Below are positions 1 through 7,846 of a stretch of DNA of 64,000 bases, piece after piece. Each line of letters begins with the position of its first letter. Position 1 is the stretch's first letter. A model generated the notes under the pieces. That model worked only from the letters and a program-made list of their open reading frames with translations, had not been told where the DNA came from and made no database searches. This stretch comes from Streptomyces sp. NBC_00178 (GTDB lineage: Bacteria > Actinomycetota > Actinomycetes > Streptomycetales > Streptomycetaceae), in contig NZ_CP108143.1 in assembly GCF_036206005.1 (NCBI RefSeq), positions 6,291,501 to 6,355,500 on the forward strand, read 5' to 3'. The translations under genes were made by a program, and so were the position numbers.

Positions 1-1
1 T

Positions 2-823
2 CTCACCCGTCTCGTCGAGCCCACCAGCGGCACCCTCGCCATCGACGGTGAGGACGTCCTCGCCATGGACACCACCCGGCTGCGCGAACTGCGCCGCCAC
101 CGCGCCGCGATGGTGTTCCAGCACTTCGGTCTGCTGCCGCACCGCACCGTCCTCGACAACGTCGCCTACGGCCTGGAGATCCAGGGTCTCGGCAAGCCGG
201 AGCGGCGCGCCAAGGCCGCCGAACTGGTGGAGAAGGTCGGTCTCGCCGGGCTGGAGGACCGCCGCCCGGCCCAGTTGTCCGGTGGTCAGCAGCAGCGCGT
301 CGGGCTCGCCAGGGCCCTCGCCGTCGACCCGTCCGTGCTGCTCTTCGACGAGCCGTTCAGCGCCCTCGACCCTCTGATCCGCCGCGAGATGCAGGACGAG
401 GTCGTCCGGCTGCACCGCGAGGAGGGCCGCACCATGGTCTTCATCACCCACGACCTCGGCGAGGCGCTCCGGCTGGGCACCCGCATCGCGCTGATGCGGG
501 ACGGCGGCATCGTCCAGATCGGGACCCCCGAGGAGATCGTCGGCTCGCCCGCCGACGACTACGTACGCGAGTTCGTCCGTGACGTGCCGCGCGAGCAGGT
601 CCTCACCGTCGCCACCGCCATGCGCCCGCCGGCCGCCGGGGACGCGGACGGCGGTCCGGCCGTACGGCCGGGCGCCACCGTCTCCGAGGCCATCGAGGCC
701 GTCTCGCGCTCGGGCGGCTCCGTCGCCCGGGTGATGGAGGACGGCAGGCTGCTCGGGGTCGTCGACCACGCCTGCCTGCTCGACGTCGTCGCGGGCACGG
801 GAGCCCGTGAGGTGACCGTCTGA
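2..823 (+). CDS. Glycine betaine/osmolyte ABC importer ATPase (5' truncated)
   Basis: Cytoplasmic ATPase of an osmoprotectant importer (ProV/OpuAA family). The reading frame is already open at base 2, so the N-terminus and Walker A lie outside the window. Visible are the Q-loop (VFQHFGLLP), the signature LSGGQQQR, Walker B with DEPFSALD and the H-loop (FITHDLGEA). The stretch IVQIGTPEEIVGSPADDYVREF and a C-terminal CBS-like segment are typical of the betaine/proline subfamily, where CBS domains sense ionic strength. The stop overlaps the permease start as TGATG at 821-825, so the two are translationally coupled. Substrate specificity (betaine, proline or choline) cannot be read from this subunit. 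Confidence 0.93.
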   Translation, partial: LTRLVEPTSGTLAIDGEDVLAMDTTRLRELRRHRAAMVFQHFGLLPHRTVLDNVAYGLEIQGLGKPERRAKAAELVEKVGLAGLEDRRPAQLSGGQQQRVGLARALAVDPSVLLFDEPFSALDPLIRREMQDEVVRLHREEGRTMVFITHDLGEALRLGTRIALMRDGGIVQIGTPEEIVGSPADDYVREFVRDVPREQVLTVATAMRPPAAGDADGGPAVRPGATVSEAIEAVSRSGGSVARVMEDGRLLGVVDHACLLDVVAGTGAREVTV

Positions 824-2805
824 TGGCCACCGCACAAGCGACCACACGCACCGCCGCCGGCCCGCCGGGCGGCGGCCCGCTCGCCGCCCTGCGCGGCCGG
901 CCGGCGCTCGGGAAGATCCTCCTGCTCATGGTGGTCGCCGCCGTCGCGGTCCCCGTCGTGCACGCCCGCTGGGGCGGCGGTGTCTGGCCCGGCGCCCTCA
1001 CCGTCGACCTCACCGGGCCCCTGGGCGAGGTCAACGACTGGATCATCGGCAACCGTGACAGCCACCCGCTGTTCCTCTACTTCTTCGGCCACATCAGCAA
1101 CGCCGTCGTCCTGTCGGTGCGCGGTGTCTACCTGACGCTGCTCGCCCTCGGCTGGGCGGGCGTCACCGCCGTCGCCGCGCTCGTCGCGTGGCGCGTGGCC
1201 GGATGGCGTCTCGCGCTGACCGCCGGGGTGTCCTTCCTCGTCTGCGGAGTGCTCGGCATGTGGGTGCCGGCCATGCAGACCCTGGCCCTGATGATCGTCG
1301 CGGTGCTGGCCTCCGTGGTACTGGGCCTGGTCCTCGGGCTGGCGGGAGGGCTCTCGGACCGTACGTTCCGCGTCCTGCGCCCCGTGCTGGACACCATGCA
1401 GGTGCTGCCCGCCTTCGCCTACCTGCTGCCCGTCGTGCTGGTCTTCGGCATCGGCGTGCCCGGCGCGGTCCTCGCGACCGTCGTCTACGCCGCTCCTCCC
1501 ATGGCCCGGCTCACCGCGCTCGGGCTGCGCGGCGCCGACGCCGGCGTCATGGAGGCCGTGGCCTCGCTCGGCGCGACCGGCCGGCAGCGCCTGCTGACCG
1601 CCCGGCTGCCCCTCGCGCGCAAGGAGCTCCTTCTGGGGCTCAACCAGACCATCATGATGGCGCTCTCCATGGCCGTCATCGCCTCCGTCATCGGTGCCGG
1701 CGGCCTCGGCGACAGGGTCTACCAGGCACTGTCCTCGGTCGACGTCGGCGCCGCGCTCGCCGCGGGCATCCCCATCGTGCTGCTGGCCGTCGTGCTGGAC
1801 CGCACGACGGAGGCGGCCGGCCGGCGGATCGGTGCGGAGCCCACGGGCCCCGCCGCCCTGCGAGGGGCGCGCGGCTGGGGGATCGCCGCCCTGGCGGCCG
1901 CCGTCGTGGCCGTCGCGGGCCGCTTCACCGGGGGCCGGATCTGGCCCGACGGCGGTGTCGTCGCCATCGCCGGGCCCGTCAACACGGCGAAGGACTGGAT
2001 GGTCGACCACCTCTACACCGGCGTGCCCGTCATCGGCGGAACCGCCGACTGGGCCGCGCACTTCACCAGCTGGATCCTCAACCCGCTGCGCGGCGGGCTG
2101 CAGGGGCTGCCGTGGTGGTCCGTACTCCTGATCGTCGCCGCGCTCGCCTGGACCATCGGGACCTGGCGCACCGCGCTCACCGCCGTACTGGCCATGGCCG
2201 CCATCGGCGTCCTCGGCGTGTGGGACCAGTCGATGGACACCCTCAGCCAGGTCATCGCCGCCGTCGCGGTCACCCTGGTCCTGGGCTTCGCCATCGCCGT
2301 CGGCGCCGCACGCAGCCGGCGCTTCGAACGGCTGCTGCGGCCCGTCCTGGACGTCTTCCAGACGATGCCGCAGTTCGTCTACCTCATCCCGGTCGTCGCC
2401 CTCTTCGGAGTCGGCCGCGCCCCCGCCGCGGCCGCCGCGGTCGTCTACGCGCTGCCCGCCGTCGTCCGCATCACCACCCAGGGACTGCGGGGCGTCGACC
2501 CCGCGGCGATGGAGTGCGCCCGCTCGCTCGGCGCCACCAGTGGCCAGCAGCTCCGGCAGGTGCAGATCCCGCTGGCCAGGCCCGCGTTGCTGCTGGCCGT
2601 GAACCAGGGCGTCGTCCTGGTCCTCGCCGTCGTCATCATCGGCGGACTCGTCGGCTCCGGTGCGCTGGGCTACGACGTCGTGTTCGGCCTGGCGCAGGGC
2701 GACCTCGCCACCGGTCTCGTCGCGGGCGCCGCCATCGTCTGCCTCGGACTCATGCTGGACCGCGTCACCCAGCCCACCGCACGCCGCCGGCGGAAGGAGA
2801 GCTGA
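823..2805 (+). CDS. Osmolyte ABC transporter permease, two ProW-like units fused
   Basis: Inner-membrane permease of 660 aa, about twice the usual ProW/OpuAB length. It carries two homologous membrane units. Each has an EAA-type coupling motif that contacts the ATPase: MEAVASLGATGRQ near residue 243 and MECARSLGATSGQ near residue 563. Each is followed by a similar helix pair ending in GAGGLGDRVYQAL or GSGALGYDVVFGL. The fusion supplies both halves of the transmembrane channel from one chain. The start overlaps the stop of the ATPase gene, and the lipoprotein gene begins 1 bp after the stop, giving an ATPase-permease-binding protein operon. Confidence 0.94.
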   Translation: MATAQATTRTAAGPPGGGPLAALRGRPALGKILLLMVVAAVAVPVVHARWGGGVWPGALTVDLTGPLGEVNDWIIGNRDSHPLFLYFFGHISNAVVLSVRGVYLTLLALGWAGVTAVAALVAWRVAGWRLALTAGVSFLVCGVLGMWVPAMQTLALMIVAVLASVVLGLVLGLAGGLSDRTFRVLRPVLDTMQVLPAFAYLLPVVLVFGIGVPGAVLATVVYAAPPMARLTALGLRGADAGVMEAVASLGATGRQRLLTARLPLARKELLLGLNQTIMMALSMAVIASVIGAGGLGDRVYQALSSVDVGAALAAGIPIVLLAVVLDRTTEAAGRRIGAEPTGPAALRGARGWGIAALAAAVVAVAGRFTGGRIWPDGGVVAIAGPVNTAKDWMVDHLYTGVPVIGGTADWAAHFTSWILNPLRGGLQGLPWWSVLLIVAALAWTIGTWRTALTAVLAMAAIGVLGVWDQSMDTLSQVIAAVAVTLVLGFAIAVGAARSRRFERLLRPVLDVFQTMPQFVYLIPVVALFGVGRAPAAAAAVVYALPAVVRITTQGLRGVDPAAMECARSLGATSGQQLRQVQIPLARPALLLAVNQGVVLVLAVVIIGGLVGSGALGYDVVFGLAQGDLATGLVAGAAIVCLGLMLDRVTQPTARRRRKES

Positions 2806-2806
2806 C

Positions 2807-3790
2807 ATGGCTCGCACCCGTACCCGCGCCCGTCTCCGTACGTCCGCGATCGTCGCGTCCGTTGCCGCCCTGCTGGCCGTCACCGGCTGCGGAGCCGCGG
2901 ACATGACCAAGCAGGCGAGCCCCTTCGCGGCGCCCGCCGACATCAAGACCGTCACCCTGTCCGTCCAGTCCTGGGTCGGCGCGCAGGCCAACGTCGCCGT
3001 CGCGCAGAAGATCCTCCAGGACGAGCTGGGCTACCGCGTCGACCTCGTGCAGACCGACGAGGTGCCCGCCTGGGACGCCCTCAGCCAGGGCCGCGTCGAC
3101 GCCATCCTGGAGGACTGGGGCCACCCGGACCAGGAGAAGCTGTACGTCCGGGACAAGAAGACCATCGTGCCCGGCGGCGACCTCGGCGTCACCGGCCACA
3201 TCGGCTGGTACGTCCCCGAGTACTGGGCGGACGAGCACCCGGACGTCACGGACTGGAAGAACCTCGACAAGTACGCCGACGAACTGCGCACCCCGGAGAG
3301 CGGCGACAAGGGCCAGCTGATGGACGGTTCGCCGTCCTACGTCACCAACGACAAGGCACTGGTGAAGAACCTCGGGCTCGACTACAAGGTCGTCTTCGCC
3401 GGTTCCGAGGCCGCGCAGATCACCCAGATGCAGCAGTTCGCCAAGGAGAAGAAGCCCTTCCTCAGCTACTGGTACCAGCCGCAGTGGCTGTTCAACGAGG
3501 TGCCGATGGTCGAGGTGAAGCTGCCGGAGTACTCCGACGCGTGTGCGGCGAAGGCACCTGAGGACATCGACTGCGCCTACCCGAAGACCCCGCTGCAGAA
3601 GTACCTGAACGCGGGCTTCGCCAAGCGCGGCGGGGACGCGGCTGCCTTCCTCAAGAAGTTCAGGTGGACCGAGCAGGACCAGAACGAGGTCTCGGAGCTC
3701 ATCGCCTCCGAGCGCCTGTCGCCCGACGAGGCGGCCGGCCGCTGGATCCAGGACCACCCGGACACCTGGAAGAAGTGGCTCGGACGGTGA
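2807..3790 (+). CDS. Glycine betaine-type substrate-binding lipoprotein
   Basis: Extracytoplasmic solute receptor of 327 aa (OpuAC/ProX superfamily). The N-terminus has an Arg-rich start, a hydrophobic stretch and a lipobox LLAVTGC with the lipidated Cys at residue 28. The mature part shows the usual type II binding-protein opening (VTLSVQSWVGAQANVAVAQKIL) and aromatic residues of the kind that form the quaternary-amine box (SWVG, ILEDWGHP, SYWYQPQWLF). ATG 2807 is chosen over the longer in-frame start at 2660 because it gives a clean signal peptide and the upstream extension lies inside the permease gene. Last gene of the transporter operon; a strong hairpin follows. Confidence 0.93.
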   Translation: MARTRTRARLRTSAIVASVAALLAVTGCGAADMTKQASPFAAPADIKTVTLSVQSWVGAQANVAVAQKILQDELGYRVDLVQTDEVPAWDALSQGRVDAILEDWGHPDQEKLYVRDKKTIVPGGDLGVTGHIGWYVPEYWADEHPDVTDWKNLDKYADELRTPESGDKGQLMDGSPSYVTNDKALVKNLGLDYKVVFAGSEAAQITQMQQFAKEKKPFLSYWYQPQWLFNEVPMVEVKLPEYSDACAAKAPEDIDCAYPKTPLQKYLNAGFAKRGGDAAAFLKKFRWTEQDQNEVSELIASERLSPDEAAGRWIQDHPDTWKKWLGR

Positions 3791-3822
3791 GCTGAGTCCG
3801 GGAAGCCTCCCGGGCCCGCAGT

Positions 3823-3850
3823 CGGCCGCCGCGGCATCCCGCGGCGGCCG
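3823..3850. terminator. Strong hairpin after the osmolyte transporter operon
   Basis: Perfect 12-bp stem CGGCCGCCGCGG / CCGCGGCGGCCG with a 4-nt CATC loop, 32 bp after the lipoprotein stop. No T-tract follows, which is normal for Streptomyces terminators. Confidence 0.75.
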
Positions 3851-3979
3851 GCCGCGTTCGGGGCGAGGCGTTTCGGCCGGTGTCCCGGAAGCCGCGGGAG
3901 CACCGGCCCCCCGGAGGTATGACGTCGCCCGTAGGGTGAGAGACGCTCAGGCAGGCGGACGACGGCCGAGGGGCCAAGG

Positions 3980-4310
3980 ACGGCGCGTTACCCGATCTCG
4001 TTCGACGACGGCTCGACGACCTTCGCCCAGGGGGAGTCGGCAGCTGTGCCTCGCACGCGGTGGTGCGGAAGGCCCGGGAGGCCGGGGTACGGGTGTTCGG
4101 CGCCGGACTGGAAAGACAGCGGGCGAGCGTGGTGGCCCCCGACGGGACCGTCGCCGACGGCCCGTTCCCTGGAGACCAAGGCGGTTCTCGGCGGTTCCCG
4201 GTCGTCGAAGTGCCCTCACGTGAGAAGCCCTGGAGTGGGCCGCCCGCATCGCCGCCGCGTGCCGCTGCGCACAGGAGGTCCGGGAGATCATGCCCGAGTC
4301 GGCCGACTGA
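3980..4310 (+). pseudogene. Decayed YCII-domain protein gene
   Basis: Pieces of one YCII-type protein can be read in order but in three frames. They are RYPISFDDGSTTFAQGE from about 3986, ASHAVVRKAREAGVRVFGAG from about 4052, then ASVVAPDGTVADGPFP, ETKAVLGG from about 4172, PVVEVPSRE from about 4199, and LEWAARIAAACRCAQEVREI running to the TGA at 4308. At least four small indels separate them (near 4045, 4170, 4195 and 4230), and the expected ATG reads ACG at 3980. Intact relatives are about 110 aa with this motif order (recalled family pattern, not searched). The 3' end overlaps the convergent LtrA gene by 23 bp. Sequencing error could explain one shift but hardly four plus a lost start. Confidence 0.72.
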
Positions 4311-5481
4311 CGGAGGACCGGCCGCGCGCCGACACGACCAGGGTCGCCGCGACCAGCGCCGCGGTGATGCTGCCGGTCGCCAGTACGGGAGCGGGGGAGA
4401 AGGTCGAGGCGAGTACGGCGAGGACCGCGACCGGGTGGACGAGGTCGGTGCGGCTGCGGATCTCCGACGCCCGGTGGTGCAGCAGCCACACCAGCGTGAC
4501 GAAGACGGCCACCGGGACGGTGAACGCGGCCGATGCGGCGCGGTCCGAGAGATGACCGTGACCGGTGGTGTGCGCGACGTTCAGGGCCAGACCCGCGCCG
4601 ACGGCCGCCGCCGAGGCGAAGACGAGGTAGTGGCCGTAGCCCCAGAGGAGTGCGGACCTGAGTCCGGTGAGCCGGCGCGGGGCGTTCTGCGCGAAGTAGA
4701 GCCACCACAGGGCGAAGACCGTCAGCACTCCGCCGACGACCAGCGTCGCGATGTCGCCGATCGCCGCCTCGTCGTCCAGGGCCGTGCGGACGGCGACGGT
4801 CGCCGCCGTGATGGTCTCGCCGAGGACGATCAGCGTGAAGAGGCCGTACCGCTCCGCGATGTGGTGGGGGTGCCAGGTGGTGTTGGCGATGCTCTCCGCC
4901 CAGACGGGGACGGCGAGTTCGGCCACGACCAGGACGCCGAAGAGGGGGAGACCCCAGTCGTCGGGCACGGCGAGGCGGGCGATCCAGCCGATCTGCACGA
5001 TCAGGATGCCGACCGCGTAACGCACGCAGCTGCGCCGCCGTTCGGGGTCGGAGTGGGCCGCCCGCAGCCATTGGGTGACCATGGCCAGCCGCATGACGAC
5101 GTAGCCCCACGTGATGACGGTGAAGTCCTCGTGTTCCACCGCCTGCGACACGCCCGCGGCGAGGATGAGCGCTCCCGTGATCTGGACCAGGGTGAGCAGC
5201 CGGTAGGGCACGTCGTCGGTGTCGTAGGCGGAGGCGAACCAGGTGAAGTTCATCCAGGCCCACCAGATCGCGAAGAACACCGTGGCGAAGCCGAGGATCC
5301 CATGGCCGATGTGCCCGCCGGCGAGTTCGTGCTCGAAGGCCCCCGACGCCTGGGCGACGGCGGTGACGAAGCAGAGGTCGAAGAACAACTCGAGGGCGGT
5401 CGCGGTGCGGTGCTCCTCGCTGGCGAGACGGGCGACCATCGGCCGGTGCCATGCGTCGGCGGTGGAGTGTGACTGGCTCAT
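4288..5481 (-). CDS. Low temperature requirement A (LtrA) family membrane protein
   Basis: Polytopic membrane protein of 397 aa. The N-terminal block RTATALELFFDLCFVTAVAQ is the LtrA signature. It is followed by about a dozen hydrophobic segments, including a helix starting at ILGFATVFFAIWWAWMNFTW and WYFAQNAPRRL-like loop sequences. The family is named after a Listeria gene needed at low temperature; its biochemical role is not established. The start is placed at ATG 5481 (MSQSHSTADAW) because the open extension to 5571 is a low-complexity Arg/Pro stretch. It is probably a single-gene unit; the 3' end overlaps the YCII pseudogene. Confidence 0.88.
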   Translation of the reverse strand: MSQSHSTADAWHRPMVARLASEEHRTATALELFFDLCFVTAVAQASGAFEHELAGGHIGHGILGFATVFFAIWWAWMNFTWFASAYDTDDVPYRLLTLVQITGALILAAGVSQAVEHEDFTVITWGYVVMRLAMVTQWLRAAHSDPERRRSCVRYAVGILIVQIGWIARLAVPDDWGLPLFGVLVVAELAVPVWAESIANTTWHPHHIAERYGLFTLIVLGETITAATVAVRTALDDEAAIGDIATLVVGGVLTVFALWWLYFAQNAPRRLTGLRSALLWGYGHYLVFASAAAVGAGLALNVAHTTGHGHLSDRAASAAFTVPVAVFVTLVWLLHHRASEIRSRTDLVHPVAVLAVLASTFSPAPVLATGSITAALVAATLVVSARGRSSVSRPTRA

Positions 5482-5672
5482 GCGTACCCGGTTTCGGCGT
5501 GGAGGGCGGTTCGGGCCCCGGCCGGCCGCACGGGCCCGGCCCGGTCGGCCCGCCCGGCGGCCTCCGGTCACGTTACGAGCGCGCGGCGAGCGGGCGCAAC
5601 GCCGACAGGCCCGTGGCGTGGGCCCGGCGGCGCCCTCGTCGCGCAGGTGCGAGGACGGAAAGGACCCCGAGG

Positions 5673-7562
5673 TCAGACAGCCGGTCGCGCCTTCTCCGGC
5701 TCCGGACGCTCGAACTGGGTGCGGTGCAGTTCCTCGTACCGTCCTCCGGCCGCCAGCAGCGCGTCGTGCGTGCCGCGTTCGACGATGCGGCCGGCCTCGA
5801 CGACCAGGATCAGGTCGGCCGACCGCACCGTGGACAGCCGGTGGGCGATGACCACCGCCGTACGCCCCTCCAGCGCCTCGGCCAGAGCCTCCTGCACGGC
5901 CGCCTCCGAGGTGGAGTCCAGGTGGGCGGTCGCCTCGTCCAGGATCACCACCCGCTGACGGGCCAGCAGCAGGCGCGCGATGGTGAGGCGCTGGCGTTCA
6001 CCACCGGACAGCCGGTAGCCGCGCTCCCCGACGACCGTGTCCAGTCCCTGGGGCAGCGAGGCCACCAGCCCGTCCAGGCGGGACCGGCGCAGCGCGTCCC
6101 AGATCTCCTCCTCGGCGGCCTCCGGGCGGGCGAGGAGGAGGTTGGCCCGGACCGACTCGTGGAAGAGGTGGCCGTCCTGGGTCACCATGCCGAGCGTCTC
6201 CCGGATCGAGTCGGCCGTGAGGTCGCGCACGTCGACGCCGCTCAGCCGGACGGCACCGGCGTCGGCGTCGTACAGCCGGGGGAGCAGTTGCGCGATCGTC
6301 GACTTGCCCGCCCCTGACGCACCGACCAGTGCGACCATCTGCCCGGGTTCCGCGGTGAAGGTGATGTCGTGCAGCACCCTGGCCCCGTCCCCGGAGTCGA
6401 GCGTGGCGACCTCTTCCAGCGAGGCCAGGGACACCTTGTCCGCGGACGGGTAGCCGAACGACACCCCGTCGAACTCGACGGACACCGGCCCGTCCGGCAC
6501 CCGGCGCGCGTCGGTCTTCTCGGCGATCAACGGCCGGAGATCGAGGATCTCGAAGACCCGCTCGAAGCTGACCAGTGCGCTCATGACCTCGACGCGGGCC
6601 CCGGCCAGTGACGTCAGCGGTGCGTAGAGGCGGGTGAGGAGCAGGGCCAGGGCGACGACGGCGCCGGGGTCCAGGGTGCCGCGCAGCGCGTAGTACCCGC
6701 CGAGCCCGTAGACCAGTGCGAGGGCCAGAGCGGACACCAGGGTGAGTGCCGTGATGAAGGTGGACTGCAGCATCGCCGTGCGGATGCCGATGTCGCGTAC
6801 CCGGCCCGCTCTGGCGGCGAACTCCGCCGACTCGTCGGCGGGGCGGCCGAACAGTTTGATGAGCGTCGCACCCGGCGCCGAGAAACGCTCGGTCATCCGC
6901 GTGCCCATGGTGGCGTTGTGGCCGGCGGCCTCCCGCTGGAGCGCCGCCATCCGTGAACCCATCCGTCGGGCGGGGAGGACGAACAAGGGCAGCAGCACCA
7001 GGGCCAGCAGCGTGATCTGCCAGGAGATCGTGAGCATCACGGCGAGCGTCAGCAGCAGGGTGACGAGGTTGGAGACGACACCGGACAGGGTGTTGCTGAA
7101 TGCCCGCTGCGCACCGATGACGTCGTTGTTGAGCCGGCTGACCAGTGCGCCGGTCCGGGTGCGGGTGAAGAAGGCGACCGGCATCCGCTGCACGTGGTCG
7201 AAGACGGCGGTGCGCAGATCGAGGATGAGACCTTCACCGAGGGTCGCCGACAGCCACCGGGTGAGGAGCCCGAGACCCGCCTCCGCCACGGCGATCAGTG
7301 CGATGAGCAGGGCGAGCCGGGTGACCGTCCCCGACCCCTCGCCCCGCACGATCGCGTCGACGACACCGCCCGCCAGCACCGGTGTGGCCACCGCGAGGAG
7401 CGCGGTGACCACACTGAGCAGGAGAAAGCGGACGATCCGGCCCCGGTGCGGCCGGGCGAACCCACCGATGCGGCGCAGGGTGGCGCGGGAGAAGGGCCTG
7501 CGGTCCTCCTGTGCGTTCATCGCGCTGTGCAGTGAGTGCCACGCGGTGACTTCCATGTCCAT
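5673..7562 (-). CDS. ABC exporter, fused membrane and ATPase domains
   Basis: Half-transporter of 629 aa in the MsbA/multidrug exporter family. An N-terminal six-helix membrane domain (about residues 30-330) is followed by a nucleotide-binding domain. The latter has Walker A GASGAGKST near residue 417, signature LSGGERQR near 518, Walker B VVILDEATAHLD near 539 and H-loop VIAHRLSTV. It probably works as a homodimer exporting a hydrophobic or redox-active compound. ATG 7562 is chosen because GGAGG lies 7 nt upstream; ATG 7556 and 7592 are alternatives. Upstream is a SoxR-type promoter (see 7603-7624). S. coelicolor SoxR is known to control an ABC transporter among a few targets, which fits this gene. 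Confidence 0.93.
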   Translation of the reverse strand: MDMEVTAWHSLHSAMNAQEDRRPFSRATLRRIGGFARPHRGRIVRFLLLSVVTALLAVATPVLAGGVVDAIVRGEGSGTVTRLALLIALIAVAEAGLGLLTRWLSATLGEGLILDLRTAVFDHVQRMPVAFFTRTRTGALVSRLNNDVIGAQRAFSNTLSGVVSNLVTLLLTLAVMLTISWQITLLALVLLPLFVLPARRMGSRMAALQREAAGHNATMGTRMTERFSAPGATLIKLFGRPADESAEFAARAGRVRDIGIRTAMLQSTFITALTLVSALALALVYGLGGYYALRGTLDPGAVVALALLLTRLYAPLTSLAGARVEVMSALVSFERVFEILDLRPLIAEKTDARRVPDGPVSVEFDGVSFGYPSADKVSLASLEEVATLDSGDGARVLHDITFTAEPGQMVALVGASGAGKSTIAQLLPRLYDADAGAVRLSGVDVRDLTADSIRETLGMVTQDGHLFHESVRANLLLARPEAAEEEIWDALRRSRLDGLVASLPQGLDTVVGERGYRLSGGERQRLTIARLLLARQRVVILDEATAHLDSTSEAAVQEALAEALEGRTAVVIAHRLSTVRSADLILVVEAGRIVERGTHDALLAAGGRYEELHRTQFERPEPEKARPAV

Positions 7563-7602
7563 GCGGGTGCCTCCATGTCGGTCGGTACGCACCGAACGCT
7601 AG

Positions 7603-7624
7603 GACCTCAAGCAGACTTGAGGTC
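7603..7624 (-). promoter_or_regulatory. SoxR box within a 19-bp-spacer MerR-type promoter
   Basis: Perfect inverted repeat, arms GACCTCAAG and CTTGAGGTC around a 4-nt core CAGA. The known SoxR box is CCTCAAG-N4-CTTGAGG. On the minus strand the box sits between TTGACC (-35) and TAGCGT (-10) with exactly 19 bp between them. That overlong spacer is the hallmark of promoters activated by MerR-family regulators such as SoxR. The box centre is about 50 bp before the ABC exporter start. No soxR gene is present in the window. Confidence 0.87.
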
Positions 7625-7846
7625 AAACGTTCCCTGCGGGCTTCACCCGGCCGCGCGGTTCACGCGCCCGTACGGTCGTCGCCAGGACGTCCCGCTCCCG
7701 GTCGTCGGGGGGCATGCCGGGCGAGGAGCGGATGCGTTCCGGCCTCCAGGCGCAGGTGCGCGCCGCCGGGGTGGATCCGGACGTCGACGAACGGGCAACT
7801 CCCCTGTTGCCGCGACCGGATCCGCCCCCCTCGCGGCGTCGCAGCG

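Noticed and set aside
559..2991. 810-aa open frame on the minus strand
   Set aside because: Antisense to the ATPase and permease genes, with low-complexity Asp/Gly/Arg composition; an artefact of high GC.
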